Assembly (NCBI GenBank): GCA_030737835.1
Contig: CM060856.1
Coordinates: 5,791,892 to 5,855,891 of the forward strand
Reading direction: 5' to 3'
Length of the DNA stretch: 64,000 nt
DNA from: Acorus gramineus
Lineage: Eukaryota > Streptophyta > Magnoliopsida > Acorales > Acoraceae
In this document: in pieces, positions 45,301-57,443 of the stretch
How positions within the stretch are numbered: position 1 is the first letter of the stretch
Layout of the letters: each line of letters begins with the position of its first letter
Translations under genes and position numbers: made by a program
The notes under the pieces: generated by a model
The model's input: only the letters and a program-made list of their open reading frames with translations
What the model was told of the DNA's origin: nothing
Database searches by the model: none

Positions 45301-45473
45301 ACTATCCCCTCGGGTTAGAAGAGGTTTTTAATCCAAATGGGTTAATTTGACAATGGATTAAAATTTTGGTGATAAATTGTTCCAAATTAAAGGATAAAAT
45401 ATCTATCAAAATTGTTGATATTTACATTTGTTAAAATTGAAACAAAAAGTTGAGATAAATGCTATCCCGACTT
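42309..45473. other. GIL1 3' flank and intergenic sequence
   Basis: The 3' UTR probably ends within a few hundred bases (T-rich, TTGTAATTAATTT near 42377). The remainder is AT-rich. 43400-43900 has weak internal inverted similarity (GTCCTTGTGATG / GGGGACTAAATTC words) that may be an old MITE. No gene seen. Confidence 0.4.
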
Positions 45474-45963
45474 TTAGGCCTAGTTTGGCATGGGATAAGA
45501 AGTTGGGATAAGGAAAAAATTGGGTTAAATAACTTGTTATCCCATATGACATTAAAAAGGGAGATAAAGTATGGATAATTGTCCACATTTTGAGATAAAA
45601 AAATGGGGATAGTTTGTTCTAGGTAAAAGGTGGAATAGATTTGTCCTAATTTTTTATCCATATTTTGTAAAATTGGGATAACATTTATGACTACCCATCC
45701 AAAAAAAAAAAAAAAAAAAAGAATGTGTTCCACTAAACAATATTAATGCCTCATTAATAAGAGGGTGGATTTAGTATTTTTTTAAAAAATTTAAAATTAT
45801 CCCATATTTAATCCAAATGCAAGATTGAGGATAAGAACACAAAAAACGAGGATAATAAAAAATATTAACAAATATAAATCTGGATAAAAATAGTGAATTT
45901 TTTATCCTCATAAATTAGGCTAATTTATCATAGAAATTTATCCCTTTATCAAACTAGGCTTTA
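45474..45963. mobile_element. PIF/Harbinger-like MITE with TTA target duplication
   Basis: The element 45477-45960 starts GGCCTAGTTTGGCATGGGAT and ends, read inward, AGCCTAGTTTGATAAAGGGA. TTA flanks both sides (45474-45476 and 45961-45963). GGGATAA/TTATCCC words recur inside. Directly after it, 45964-46120 looks like a further half copy ending CAACTTATCCCTTTACCAAA. Confidence 0.72.
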
Positions 45964-46120
45964 GGTGGAACAAAATATTCCCATTTTTATTTCAAAATTA
46001 GGATAATTGTCCGTAGTTTATCCCGATTATTTTTTTATATTAAACATGGATAAATTGTCCTCTCACTCATTTATCCCCATAATTACCTCTTATCCCACAA
46101 CTTATCCCTTTACCAAACTA
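45964..46120. repeat. adjacent partial copy of the same Harbinger-like family
   Basis: Contains ATTAGGATAATTGTCC, TTATCCCCATAATTACC and CTTATCCCACAACTTATCCC followed by ACCAAACTAACCC, resembling the right half of the neighbouring element. No left end seen. Confidence 0.5.
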
Positions 46121-47140
46121 ACCCAATGCCCAATGAGTCGCCAAGACTGTGATTATCCTATGATGCATAACCTCTCATTTCTAAATGCAACCTCGGCCTT
46201 TACAATATACCGACCTCAATCATGTAAATAACATTAAAATATTTTTCACATATTCTCTTATTAATAGATCGACGTTTATCTAAATATGACCAAATCGTCC
46301 ACGTCTCCGCGGCTATGATAAACTGCGATGTGGTTGGTTGAAGTCTGCTGTCTGACATCCTCCTCGTGCCGACATGTTTTAATTAGTATGAATCCGTATG
46401 TTACATGTGTGTGTATATATACTATATATATATATATATATATATTCATAGACGATAGAAATGCACACATAATGCCTATTCTGATGGAATCCCATGTAGT
46501 TCAAACCTTGTGTCACCCGATGAATGATGTACATGCAAATATGCAAAGAATTTTTTGTATATAACATTAATAAAGGGTAGTCTACCTTTCCTAAAAAATA
46601 AATAAATCAACAAAATAAATCAACAAAGCATGTTTTCTTAAAGCTGATTTTGATGGGACTGCACGCAATAAATAATATTCCCACTAACCATTAATTTTTT
46701 AATGGGTAATTGCTGAAACTTGAACCGAGCTATAGGTACAAACTCCACTGATATTTAATGTTAGCACTTAAGCATCATTACTTTTATAATCTTCAATGTG
46801 ATGATTTTTTTTCTGTGTATGAAATTATATGTTTTTTTTTAATAAAATATCTAATTTTATATACATTATTTAATGTAGTGTGTGTGTAACCGATTGAACT
46901 GGCATCCTTTGACCTTTGAGTGTAAAAAAATGTAACCACCACATGTGAAACACTTGTTAAAGTCTCAATATGTTTGCGCAATTATCCATGAACCTAAATG
47001 GCCAAAAAGGGGTCCCCCATTGATTTGTCTTTATTGTGGGTTTCTTGTTTTATTTATTATTTATTATTTTTGTTGGTAAAGTAGTGATCTTCATTATTTT
47101 ATGTGTTTTACTTGGTTTGAAAATTGATCAATGGTTGGTA
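46121..47140. other. intergenic with a TA microsatellite
   Basis: An alternating TA tract at about 46422-46445. No gene recognised. Confidence 0.5.
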
Positions 47141-48529
47141 TTAGGCTGTGTTTGGTGAAAGTTCCATTCAGCACTTATCAGAGGGAAAGCGGAAAATAAG
47201 CACTTTTTTTGTTATTAGTGTGTTTGGTTGGCTCCTTTATTCAGTACTTAAAAAACCCCTTTCAGTAAAAAAAACTCTGATTTTTTAAGTGAGGGAGATG
47301 TCACTTTTATTAATTCCGCTCGTCAACCGCGAGTTCACCGTCTAAACAAACAGACCAATATACCCCTGCTTAAATCTCGTATTGACATAGGTTTAAAAAC
47401 CCTCTCCCAACCGTCTCTCTCCTCAACGATGTTTCTCCCTTCAAGCCAACCAAATGAAAAGAAAGTGAAACCCTAGACGATGTAAATCCCTTCATAATCG
47501 CCAAAAAATACAGATCGAGAGATACAAATCCTGGTCGAATCGTCTCCTTCATCGTCTCTCCGTCGACGACAACCCGACCCCCATCACCGTCGCGAGACCC
47601 GACCCCCATCACCGTCTCCTCACGATCGCGGCGGCGGCGGTGGCGTTATCGACAATGGAGACCTCGGAAGGGGTGATAGGCGCGACGAGCTTGGGCTTCT
47701 TCGGGGGACGACGACCGTGAGGACCTACCGGTGGTGTCACGGTCCCGTTCGCCCTCCGATCGTCGCCGATCTGCCCGTCCAAAACCTCCGCCTCTGCCCG
47801 CCCGACCTCCGCCTCTGCACGTTCCCTTGTTTGAAATCGTCGCCGATCTGCCGGTCCAAAACCTCCGCCGCTGCCCGTCCGACCTCCGCCTCTGCCCGCT
47901 CGACCTCTGCACGTTCCCTTGTTTGAAATCGTCGCCGATCTGCCGGTCCAAAACCTCCGCCGCTGCCCGTCCGACCTCCGCCTCTGCCCGCCCGACCTCC
48001 CCTCTGCACGTTCCCTTGTTTGAATTTTTCTAGTTCAGTTTTTTTTGTTGAATTTATCTTTAATGGTGGATAAAAGGTGTATGGGGTCATATAGTGAGAC
48101 AATCGCGAGTCTGTGATTTTGTTGTAAGTTGATCAATCACAATTTACCATTGTGATTTTGTTGTAAGTTGATCCAGCACAATTTACCATTGTTCTTGAAG
48201 ATGATATTTCAATCCAAATTAATAGTTGATGTATTTTGAACATGTTAAAAAGGAATAATCTTTAGTATCTCTAAAAACACATGTTTTTTCTATTTTAATC
48301 AAACATCAAAATAACATTCAACACTTATAAAATCGATCAAAATAATCTTCCAATAAGCACATATGTCAAGTGGTTAACCAAACACACTTATTTAAAATAC
48401 TGCTTAACATTTTTTGTTAAACCAAACGCTTTTTTTCCTGAACTCTTAAAGATTATCATCACAACCTCTTTCTGCACTTATTAATCAGTACTTAAAATCC
48501 GCTTTCCGTCGCTGCCAAACACCACCTTA
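47141..48529. mobile_element. PIF/Harbinger-like element, 1.38 kb, with TTA target duplication
   Basis: The element is 47144-48526. The left end is GGCTGTGTTTGGTGAAAG, the right end read inward GGTGGTGTTTGGCAGCGA. Both continue into similar AGAGGGAAAGCGGAAAATAAG / CGGAAAGCGGATTTTAAG blocks. TTA flanks both sides (47141-47143 and 48527-48529). A GC-rich interior with tandem repeats but no transposase indicates a non-autonomous element. Confidence 0.8.
47762..48024. repeat. tandem repeat, units of 77-93 bp, inside the Harbinger-like element
   Basis: Units begin GTCGCCGATCTGCC at 47762, 47839 and 47931 and end CACGTTCCCTTGTTTGAA. Each contains one to three copies of a shorter CTGCCCG(T/C)CCGACCTCCGCCT unit, which accounts for the length differences. 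Open frames on both strands here are by-products of the repeat. Confidence 0.85.
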
Positions 48530-51500
48530 GTGGTGTATTTTATTAGTGTTTGGTTACAGAAGATGATTTTGAAAATTTTATGGACTGGCTGGTTGAACCC
48601 AGTTTGACCTGAAATTGAATACATTACCTTTCCTTTCTGTTTTCATGTTGATCCTCACCAGGGGAGCCCATGAAATTATTAAATCCATCATGTATATATA
48701 GTTAATAATTATATATGCGTTTGTAATAAAATATTAATTTAAAAATATACATAAGAACAGGATGGAAACAATTGAAGTATTTGGTTCTTTAAATCTATAT
48801 GTAAATAACCAATATATAACAAACATTCATCAAATTCTTTACTCTTAAGTTGTCAATCCTACACTTTTTATTACAGTTAATACTAGCTATCACGCACGTG
48901 CTAATGCACGACATATAGCATTCCAAATTATATGCTTAATTTAATAAATAATAATTATATTTATTACAAGAACTAAGTAATGATTGAATAAAAAATAAAA
49001 ATATGTTATTAACGTGTAAAATGCTAAAAGAATATGCTAATATTATAAAATGTCAACATATCTATACCTAAAGGCTCCCTACCATTTTTTTTAAAAAAAT
49101 ATTTATATCTTAAAGAAAAATATAAAAAACATTGAACACATATTATTAATATAATAAATGAAAAATCATCAATATTTCTATGCTATGAATTTTTAAAAAA
49201 TATATAAATCGGTAAGAGTTTGTTCACATTTTCTACTCTCACAAATAAATGATTAAAAAAAAATATAGAGTCTTGAAAAAAATCCAAACTAACACTCAAA
49301 TAAGCATAAAAGAGAATGAAGAGCATATTAAAATAATAATAGTAATATGAATAATAAAATAAAAATTGAGAAAACTATTTACAATCTCTAAAATAAAATA
49401 TATTAAATGAAACATCAGAATAAAACAAAACAATAAAATCATTGTATTCATTATTATAAAAATTCAACAGTAACTGGAAAAAAAACCAATCAATCATACA
49501 ATTCGTAGGAAAATAACAGAAAACAAACTCACCATGTGTTATGAAGATGAATAAGAATAACAGGTTAAATAAGAAGAAAATTTTAAGATCATACATAACT
49601 TGAAATATACTCACCTCCATTTCTCATTAAAAAGGTAGTTCACTCATCTTCTTGAACACATCAATAACATGAAATTAGATAATAAAAAAATACAATGAAA
49701 TTAAAAGAGGAAAAAGTAAAATACATAAATAATTTGATTGATAAAATAAAAAAATATAAGAATAAAACTCCAATTGGTGCGGCTATCAAAAATAAGAAAC
49801 AAAGTTGCTTCTCTCCATTGGCTCAATTAACAAATCGAGATAATTTAGGGATTTTAATAGATAAGCAATAGATAATACAAATATAAAATTTAAATAAATA
49901 TATTACTATTAGTAATTAAAAAAATCATAATCTTATTAATCATAATCTTATTAGATCAGATTATATCATTCAATAATTTTAAATTTTAAATAAATCTATT
50001 ACTATTAGTAATTATAAAAAATTGATTAAAGGATAAAAAAAGATCTTATTAGATCAGAACGTATCATTGAATTTTTTTAATATTTAAACAAATCTATCAC
50101 TATTACTATTAGTAACTAAACAATTGATTAAATGATAAAAAGAAAAATGAAAATAATGGATCACATAATCTTTTTAATAAGTAAATAATAGATAGATATA
50201 GTGATTTATAAGGTATATTGTATTCACATTCATATGTACATCTTATATTATTTATTTTAGTTCATAAGGGTTTTTTCATTCTATTACAAAAAACAAAATT
50301 CATGGAAATAAAATTTAATTGATATATATGGTGAATATATTTAATTTTGAAATTAAAAAATTAGAATATATAGATATGATTTATTGATTTTAAAATAAAA
50401 ATATATTTACATTATTTAATAAAATCGGATTTTGATATCTTAAAATTTTATGATTTATCTAAATCTGAAAATAATAGATTAGTTAAACAATCATAATCTT
50501 ATTAGATCAGATCATATTATTTAATGATTTTAAAATTTTAAAATTTAGATAAATATATTACTATCAGTAATTAAACAATTAATTAAAGGATAAAACTGAA
50601 AATTATATAGACAATTTAATAAATAGGATTTGCATAACCCAATCACTACAAAAGAATTTCATTTTCAATTTATTTATTCTTGCATTTAATTTTAAAATAA
50701 AAATCAATTTTTATATCTGTATATTTATATTAATTTAATGAAACTAATTTTCTAATTATTGATTTTAATAACACAATGTACACGATTAACCAGATAAATA
50801 AATACATGGCCTAACTATAATATTGATATGAATAACACGATATAAACGAAATGAATTTTAAAATTTAAATAAATCTATTACTATTAGTAATTTAAGAAAT
50901 CATAATCTTATTACATTAGACTGTATTATTGAATAATTTTAAAATTTAAATAAATCTATTACTGTTAGTAATTAAACAATTCATTAAATGATAAAAAGGG
51001 AAATGAAAATATTGGGTCACATAATCTTTTTAATAAGTAAGTAATGGATTATTTTGAATTTAAAAATGAATATTTTTAATTTTGAATAAATAAAATTTTA
51101 AGATATAATTTAATTAAATCTAATATTAAAATCTTAAAATATATTTATTATTTATCAAAATCGGATTTGAATTGTAAATTTTAAATAAATATAAAATCTG
51201 ATATAAAAAATTTTTAAATTTATAGGTGGGTAAAAATGAAAATAAAAAAATTGGGTCACATATGATTTATCTAAATCTGACATAAAATTTTAACTTATAA
51301 ATAAATAGGATATAAGTAATTACTAATTCATGGGAGGGTAAAAATGAAAAAAGATAATAGAAATATCACTAATTCATGAGAGGTAAAATGAAAAAGATAG
51401 GGATTATGAAAAAATTAATAAAACCAAACCATAAAAAAATGATACGGATGAAGTTTTTAAAAATTAGAAAAATAAATTTTTTTGTATTAATACATTTTCA

Positions 51501-52767
51501 ATGAATAAAAATTATAAATTATCATCCATCATACAAATATTAAAAATATCAAGACCGATCCAAAGTATGTGCCACATTTCCACTCTCATGAATAAATCAT
51601 GAAAAACAAAAACATAAGGTATAGAGTTTGGAGAAAAATAATCTAAACAAACAATCATGTAAAATCTCTTTCTACATATATACATAGATCGAATGAATCT
51701 CACCAAGGTAAATCATATTTTTGTATTGATTCAACTTAGCATTTAATAAAATATATTTTAATCAAAAGAATAATATATCAATCCAAACAAAATAAATAAG
51801 AAGATAATAAAAATGAAATTAAAATGTTGAAAAGAATTACTTACTTTTTATGTGTGTCAAACTTGTGGATGCAATAATCAATTCTTCTGAGATATAAAAT
51901 TATTAATCAAACAAAGGATTAAAAAAAAATTCTTGTTAAGAAATCACAATAAAAACATTCAAAAATATTAAAAAACACATTCATCTAAGAACAAACATCT
52001 AAAAACAAATAAAAAAGTAACTTTTTAATCTAATTATTATTGTAACATAAGTACATAACCAAATAGAAACCATAAAGTATAAATAAATAAAAATAAAAAT
52101 CGTTTCCTATATATAAGAAGACTTAAAAACCAAGAAAGAAAAAAGAATGAACGAGGAAAATGGGTGAGGTCGTGGGATTTATTTATTATTTTTAGATGGA
52201 TTTATCCTAAAATCATGGGAGTGTGGGTTATATAGTATTTATCCCAAAATCAATTTAAATTTCACATCTCTTTTTAAATTAGATGATTAATATATTTTCA
52301 GAGTATTTATTAGTTTAGCTGATTATTTAATTAAAATATGTTAATTAATCTAATATCTGAATTGTGATTTATTTTCTATTTGAAATTTTGAATTAGATAT
52401 GAATATGATTTTATCATATTTATATTTAATTTTTTCTTGTTTAAAGATAGATTTTTGCTGAAGATAGATTTAATGAATATTTTTAATTTTATATTATTAA
52501 AATTTTAATCTTAGATGTGATTTACTAAATCTGATATTCAAATCTTAAAATATATTTAAGTTTATCTAAATGTAATTTGAAATCTTAAATTTGAATAAAT
52601 AGTGTATAAGTAATTACTAAATTTATAAGAGGATAAAAGTGGAAATGAAAATACTGGGTCACATAATCCTTTAAATAAGTAAGTAATAGATATGAAAAGT
52701 AATATAGTATATACTATACTATATTTACTTAAAATATATATACTATAACAATACATTCAATAGATAA
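48530..52767. repeat. AT-rich block with dispersed copies of a CTATTACTATTAGTAATT module
   Basis: The module CTATTACTATTAGTAATT, often followed by AATCATAATCTTATTAGATC, recurs with drift at about 49903, 49997, 50104, 50564, 50875 and 50956. A small hairpin CGTGC-TAAT-GCACG lies at 48897-48910 after CACGCA, the kind of motif found near Helitron ends, but I cannot define both termini. GGGTCACATAATC and AAATCTGATAT words also repeat. No coding sequence. Confidence 0.5.
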
Positions 52768-53270
52768 TTAAAAATACAGTATTGCTACCCAGGCCCCAAA
52801 AATTAGGCCCCATTGTTGAGCCCCAATAGGTGGCATAATCCTATTGGTCCAATGTTTGATTTTTTCTAACCACCAAAAAGCCAATTACACAACTACCCTT
52901 ATCATTAATATCCTCATTAAAATCGTAACCGAATCCCACAAATTGGGGCACCATTAATTCCTCTCCCCAAAGTAACCGAATTCCACAAATGGGGGCACCA
53001 TTAATTCCTCTCCCCAATAAAATTTGAATGTTAGGGTTCCGATTTGGGCAAAGCCATATGAATGAAAAAAAAAGAAAAAAAATTAGGCGATCAAGATTTC
53101 AATCCATCTGATTCTCTTCCCCAACAAACCGTTAACAATGGCGAATAAAAAAGGATAGATTTCTGCCAATCGAAACTTAACTGTCATTTTGTATTTGTTT
53201 TTTTTTTTTTTTGACAAAAAAAAAAAAAAAGGTCATTTGTATCTGATAAAAAAGTCACATTTTTTTTTTT

Positions 53271-53526
53271 TGCACTTCTTGCAAATGTGGAATCCAATCA
53301 AGAAACTGTCTCAGTTGTGAAATTTTTCCTTCCGTGCATCTGAATTTCTTCCGTTAATACCGTGTATCTGAAATTCGGCAGTGTATCTAGATTAATTTTT
53401 TGCACTTCTTGCAAATGTGAAATCCAATCAAGAAACTGTCTCAGTTGTTGAATTTTCCCTTCTGTGCATCTGAATTTCTTCTGTTAATACTGTGTATCTG
53501 AAATTCGACAGTGTATCTTGATTTGG
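53271..53526. repeat. 129-bp tandem duplication in the Mutator-like element
   Basis: TGCACTTCTTGCAAATGTG starts at 53271 and again at about 53400. Both units run through CAATCAAGAAACTGTCTCAG to a GTGTATCTGAAATTCG word with few differences. Confidence 0.8.
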
Positions 53527-53626
53527 GAAATCACAAATGTTTTATGTTTTCCTGTGCACACCATTCATATTCTGCTTCGAATGATGCAATTAGCCTGTAA
53601 TATCAGATACTTGTATCTGAAAATCA

Positions 53627-55330
53627 TTTTAAGATACAGCGCTGTATCTTAAAACCAAACAAAAACCATGTGGATTTTGAATTACCAAACATGTTAATTA
53701 GCAGTACATATATTTTAAAAAAAGTCCTTCAAGCCTTTATATATATATATATATATGACAATTAGAAATTAAATATGAATCAGATAAACTTTAATCAATT
53801 CCATGGAGAAATAAAATGTCAAACTTCAAATTGTGCTTGAAACAGGTTTTAAGATACACATTTCACATTCAGACACACCTCAATAGTTATTATCTACTAT
53901 GCTGGAGAAGCAGCCAATTATATTTGATTCATTTTTTGAGTTAAGGTATACCTAATAAAAAGTCTCACATACACATCACAATAGACATACATTCCACATA
54001 CAATTTGACATTGATTTGCATTTCACATAGATGTCTAATACAAATTTCAGATACACCATCAAATTCAGATACATCTATCACTGTATCAAATACAATGTTA
54101 TCTCGTCCACATTTTGCTGATCAGCCAAATCAATCACTTCCTTTGGTAAACTGGTTTCCATTTCACATGAATCGTAGATGTCTTCCAAATAATTTGATTC
54201 TTCAAATGTGTCATCCATATAATCCTCCTCACTGCCTGTTGAAAAATAGAAAAGAAGTCACATGTTATAAAATTAAAATTAAGATACAGTGCTGTATCTT
54301 AAAACCAATACAAACCATATGGATTTTAAATTACCGGACATGTTATTTAGCAGTACATATTTTCAAATAAAGTCATTCAAACCTTTATATGTATATACGT
54401 ATATGACAATTAGCAATTAAATATTGATCAAGTACACATTAATCAATTCCATAGAAATAAAATGTCAAAAATTCATTTTAAGATACAGTGCTGTATCTTA
54501 AAACCAAACAAAAACCATGTGGATTTTGAATTACCAAACATGTTAATTCCTTTGGTAAACTGGTTTCCATTTCACATGAATCGTGGATGTCTTCCAAATA
54601 ATTTGATTCTTCAAATGTGTCATCCATATAATCCTCCTCACTGCCTGTTGAAAAATAGAAAAGAAGTCACATGTTATAAAATTAAAATTAAGATACAGTG
54701 CTGTATCTTAAAACCAATACAAACCATATGGATTTTGAATTACCGGACATGTTATTTAGCAGTACATATTTTCAAATAAAGTCCTTCAAACCTTTATATG
54801 TATATACGTATATGACAATTAGCAATTAAATATTAATCAAGTACACATTAATCAATTCCATGGTGAAATAAAATGTCAAAAATTGATTTTAAGATACAAT
54901 GCTGTATCTTAAAACCAAACAACAACCATGTGGATTTTGAATTACCAAACATGTTAATTAGCAGTACATATACTTTAAAAAAAGTCCTTCAATACTTTTT
55001 ATACATATATATATATATATCTATATCTATATGACAATTAGAAATTTTATATGAATCAGATAAACATTAATCAATTCCATGGAGAAATAAAATGTCAAAA
55101 ATTCAATTTAAGATACAGTACTGTATCTTAAAAACAAACAAAAACCATGTGGATTTTGAATTACCAAACATGTTAATTAGCAGTACATATACTTAAAAAA
55201 AAGTCTTTCAAGCCTTCATATACTGGAATATATATATATGACAATTAGCAATTAAATATGAATCACATAAACATTAATCAATTCCATGGAGAAATAAAAT
55301 GTCAAACTTCAAATCGTGCATGAAAAATAA
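53627..55330. repeat. about 200-bp repeat units, each with an AAGATACAG..CTGTATCTT palindrome
   Basis: Palindromic cores start at about 53631, 54281, 54480, 54690, 54891 and 55110. The first (AAGATACAGCGCTGTATCTT) and last are perfect palindromes. Each is followed by AAAACCAA, ACCATGTGGATTTTGAATTA, a CAGTACATAT word, a short TA tract and AATCAATTCCATGG. A 400-bp higher-order duplication relates about 54146-54456 to 54546-54860. Confidence 0.85.
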
Positions 55331-55481
55331 AATCAAGATACACGTGTATCTGGAATTTATTTTGATAGAGAAATTAAAACAAACAAAAAAGGTATGTGAT
55401 GAATCGAATGAGTAATAAACAAATCAGATCGAATATGAATTATTCAGATCGAATATAAATCTAACCTGATTGGATCGCCAT
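54078..55481 (-). CDS. small two-exon reading frame inside the Mutator-like element
   Basis: Exon 1 (55466-55481) is ATGGCGATCCAATCAG before a GTTAGA donor. Exon 2 (54078-54235) follows a TTTTCAACAG acceptor in the matching phase and ends TGA. The product, about 57 residues, is strongly acidic (GSEEDYMDDTFEESNYLEDI, then MAIQS at the start). Past the stop, another frame continues open with VIDVSEFDGVSEICIRHLCE, so the gene may have been longer and then frameshifted, or a further splice exists. Part of exon 2 is duplicated with its acceptor at about 54546-54650. Possibly a captured or decayed gene start; family not recognised. Confidence 0.4.
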
Positions 55482-56061
55482 TGTCTCACCACAATCGATC
55501 GCGAACAAAAAAATATATGGACCGCGCAATTATAATAACCTCCACAGATTCAACTGAAAAAAAAAATAATTTCGATGCTTGTTTTCACTTCCACCATTGA
55601 ATCTAGATATAAAATAAATGTAAATCGTGATATTTTTTTAGGGTACGAAATACCTAACCTGTATATTTGCACCACCATTAAAATCGCACGAAAAAAAAAA
55701 GTAAAACGATGAAATCCTCTCCTTCAACGTTGAAAGTCTGAACGAAAAATGTAAATTGATGTTTGTTTTCTTTGCAGCATATCAATCTTTATAAAACTCT
55801 GTGATTTTTTTTTTTTTTTTTATCGTGCAAATGAAGTATCTGCATACACCGAAAAAATTGAACGGTTGAGATGCTAGGCATTAATTTTTTTTTATCGTGC
55901 GTATCAAATCGTAACTAACTCGGCATTAATTGAACGGTTATTGAAAAAAACGGGGAGAATAGTTAGGAGGGCTAATATAGGTATTTCAAGATTGCCACCT
56001 CATGGGGCTTGGGTTGGGGTCTATTAGTTGGGGCCCAAAAATCATTATTGTTAAAAATATA

Positions 56062-56314
56062 CTCAAAATAAAAGTGTTTTTTTTTTTTTAAGAAATGGTA
56101 GACTATATAACTCAAATATATGTTACAAGTCTGAATCTTTCCTCAAAGCAAGGAGAGGGGATGAGAATAGATATTTAGAGGATGAGAGAAAGAAAGGGGA
56201 GGAAAGATTGCTCTCACAAGATGTGAACAACCCACCCTTCCTACAAAATACAAAACAAAAGAACTTAAACCAAACGCCTCCCGAGCATCTCCAGAGCCTC
56301 AAAATAAAAGTGTT
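56062..56314 (-). mobile_element. SINE-like retroposon, second copy of the 9.5-kb family, minus orientation
   Basis: The body 56079-56297 has a T-run on the plus strand (A-tail on the minus strand). It is flanked by the exact 17-bp repeat CTCAAAATAAAAGTGTT (56062-56078 and 56298-56314). On the minus strand the 3' half reads CTTGCTTTGAGGAAAGATTC and TTATATAGTCTACCATTTC, close to the copy at 9504-9710. The 5' halves differ. It inserted 12 bp beyond the Mutator-like element, just past that element's duplicated 9-mer. Confidence 0.82.
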
Positions 56315-57003
56315 AGGATTGTATAAATGACAACATGAATGATATACCGCAACATTTTCTGAATTTATAGTACTTCAATAGATTTATCTTTGTTTATCCT
56401 TTATTTCAGTGTTGATTATGATTATTTGTAATGTAAAATAAATTAAACTTTTAAAACGCTAATGAGCAGGGGATATATATGAGCTTATGTGTTAAGTGAA
56501 GGACCAGTGAGGCAGTGACTACACCACCCATTTAATAATGAATATTGCTTAATGAAATCCATAGTTCAGATGCACGTGCAGTGCAAGACCACAAATAACA
56601 ATAACTTTAATTTAATTTTTTTAAAAAAGAAGATAGACGAAGGTGCAACTCTGCCATGCCATCACACACGCACACACAAACACACACACTTTTGAATCAA
56701 TGTTGCCCATTTAATAAACTAGTTCAAATTTGAGGATAACCATGACTCCCTATGTCCTTTTTGTATCTTCAAATATTACTCAACTCTTCAACAACCACTG
56801 ACAATTCCTAGTTATGTACACATGCAACGATACTCTCACAAACTCCACTGTGTACCAATGTTTGAATATAACATGTCTAAGGCCCTAAATTTAGAGAAAC
56901 ATAGATGACATTATTTGAAATTAAGATCACTCAATTATTTATGATCATCAAGTAAATAAAATAAAGCAAACCCACGAGTGTTAGGAACATAGGATCGTAA
57001 CAA
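56315..57003. other. intergenic, nothing recognised
   Basis: AT-rich; a short (CACA)n stretch at about 56664-56690. Confidence 0.4.
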
Positions 57004-57443
57004 GTCAACCGAAGGGGTGATAAACGATCTGAGCTTTGACATGTTCAAGCTCGACTAGTTTATAAACGAGCAGAGCCGAGTCGAGCTGAGTCAAGCTCAC
57101 GAGCCTCAACGAGCTTAGCGTTCTTCTTCATTTTAGGGTTTTTAGGGGTTGAAAATAAAATTTTAGCCTAAATGAGCTAAGTTCATCAGCCTAAACGAGC
57201 ATAACTTTGTATTGATTTAATGTTCTAATTTTACAAAGGAGTTGAGTCAAGCTTCAACTAAGTTTTTTATAACACAAACGAGTCGAGTTTGAACACAAAA
57301 TGAAGTTCGATCCAGATCCCGAGCCAAACTGAGTTTTAAAAATTATTTAAGCTCGCTCATTTGTCTAATTGAACAAGCCTGAACGAGCTCAAACCGAGTC
57401 GAGCCCGAGCGACTTGGTTCGCTTATCAGCCCTAGTCAATCAG
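57004..57443. mobile_element. hAT-like MITE with GAGCCGAGTCGAGCTGAG-type sub-terminal repeats
   Basis: The left end AGGGGTGATAAACGATC is matched by the right end read inward, TAGGGCTGATAAGCGAACC. Multiple CGAGCTGAGTCAAGCTC / GAGCTCAAACCGAGTCGAGC words sit near both ends, as in a common plant hAT MITE type. Flanks GTCAACCG and GTCAATCA agree at 6 of 8 positions, a decayed 8-bp duplication. Confidence 0.65.

Larger units (their letters stand above)
52768..56059. mobile_element. Mutator-like TIR element, 3.27 kb, with 9-bp target duplication
   Basis: The element is 52777-56050. It begins CAGTATTGCTACCCAGGCCC and, read inward from the right, CAATAATGATTTTTGGGCCC. Both ends then share CCCCAA.TAATAG/ATTAGGCCCC and AGGTGGCA words. 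The flanks carry the exact 9-mer TTAAAAATA (52768-52776 and 56051-56059). The interior holds two kinds of tandem repeats, six copies of a near-palindrome and a small spliced minus-strand reading frame. No transposase recognised. Confidence 0.85.

Noticed and set aside
47646..48102. Arg-rich and Pro-rich frames on both strands
   Set aside because: By-products of the GC-rich tandem repeat inside the Harbinger-like element.
50643..50655. CACTACAAAAGAA, resembling a CACTA transposon end
   Set aside because: No matching inverted end or 3-bp duplication found in the AT-rich block.
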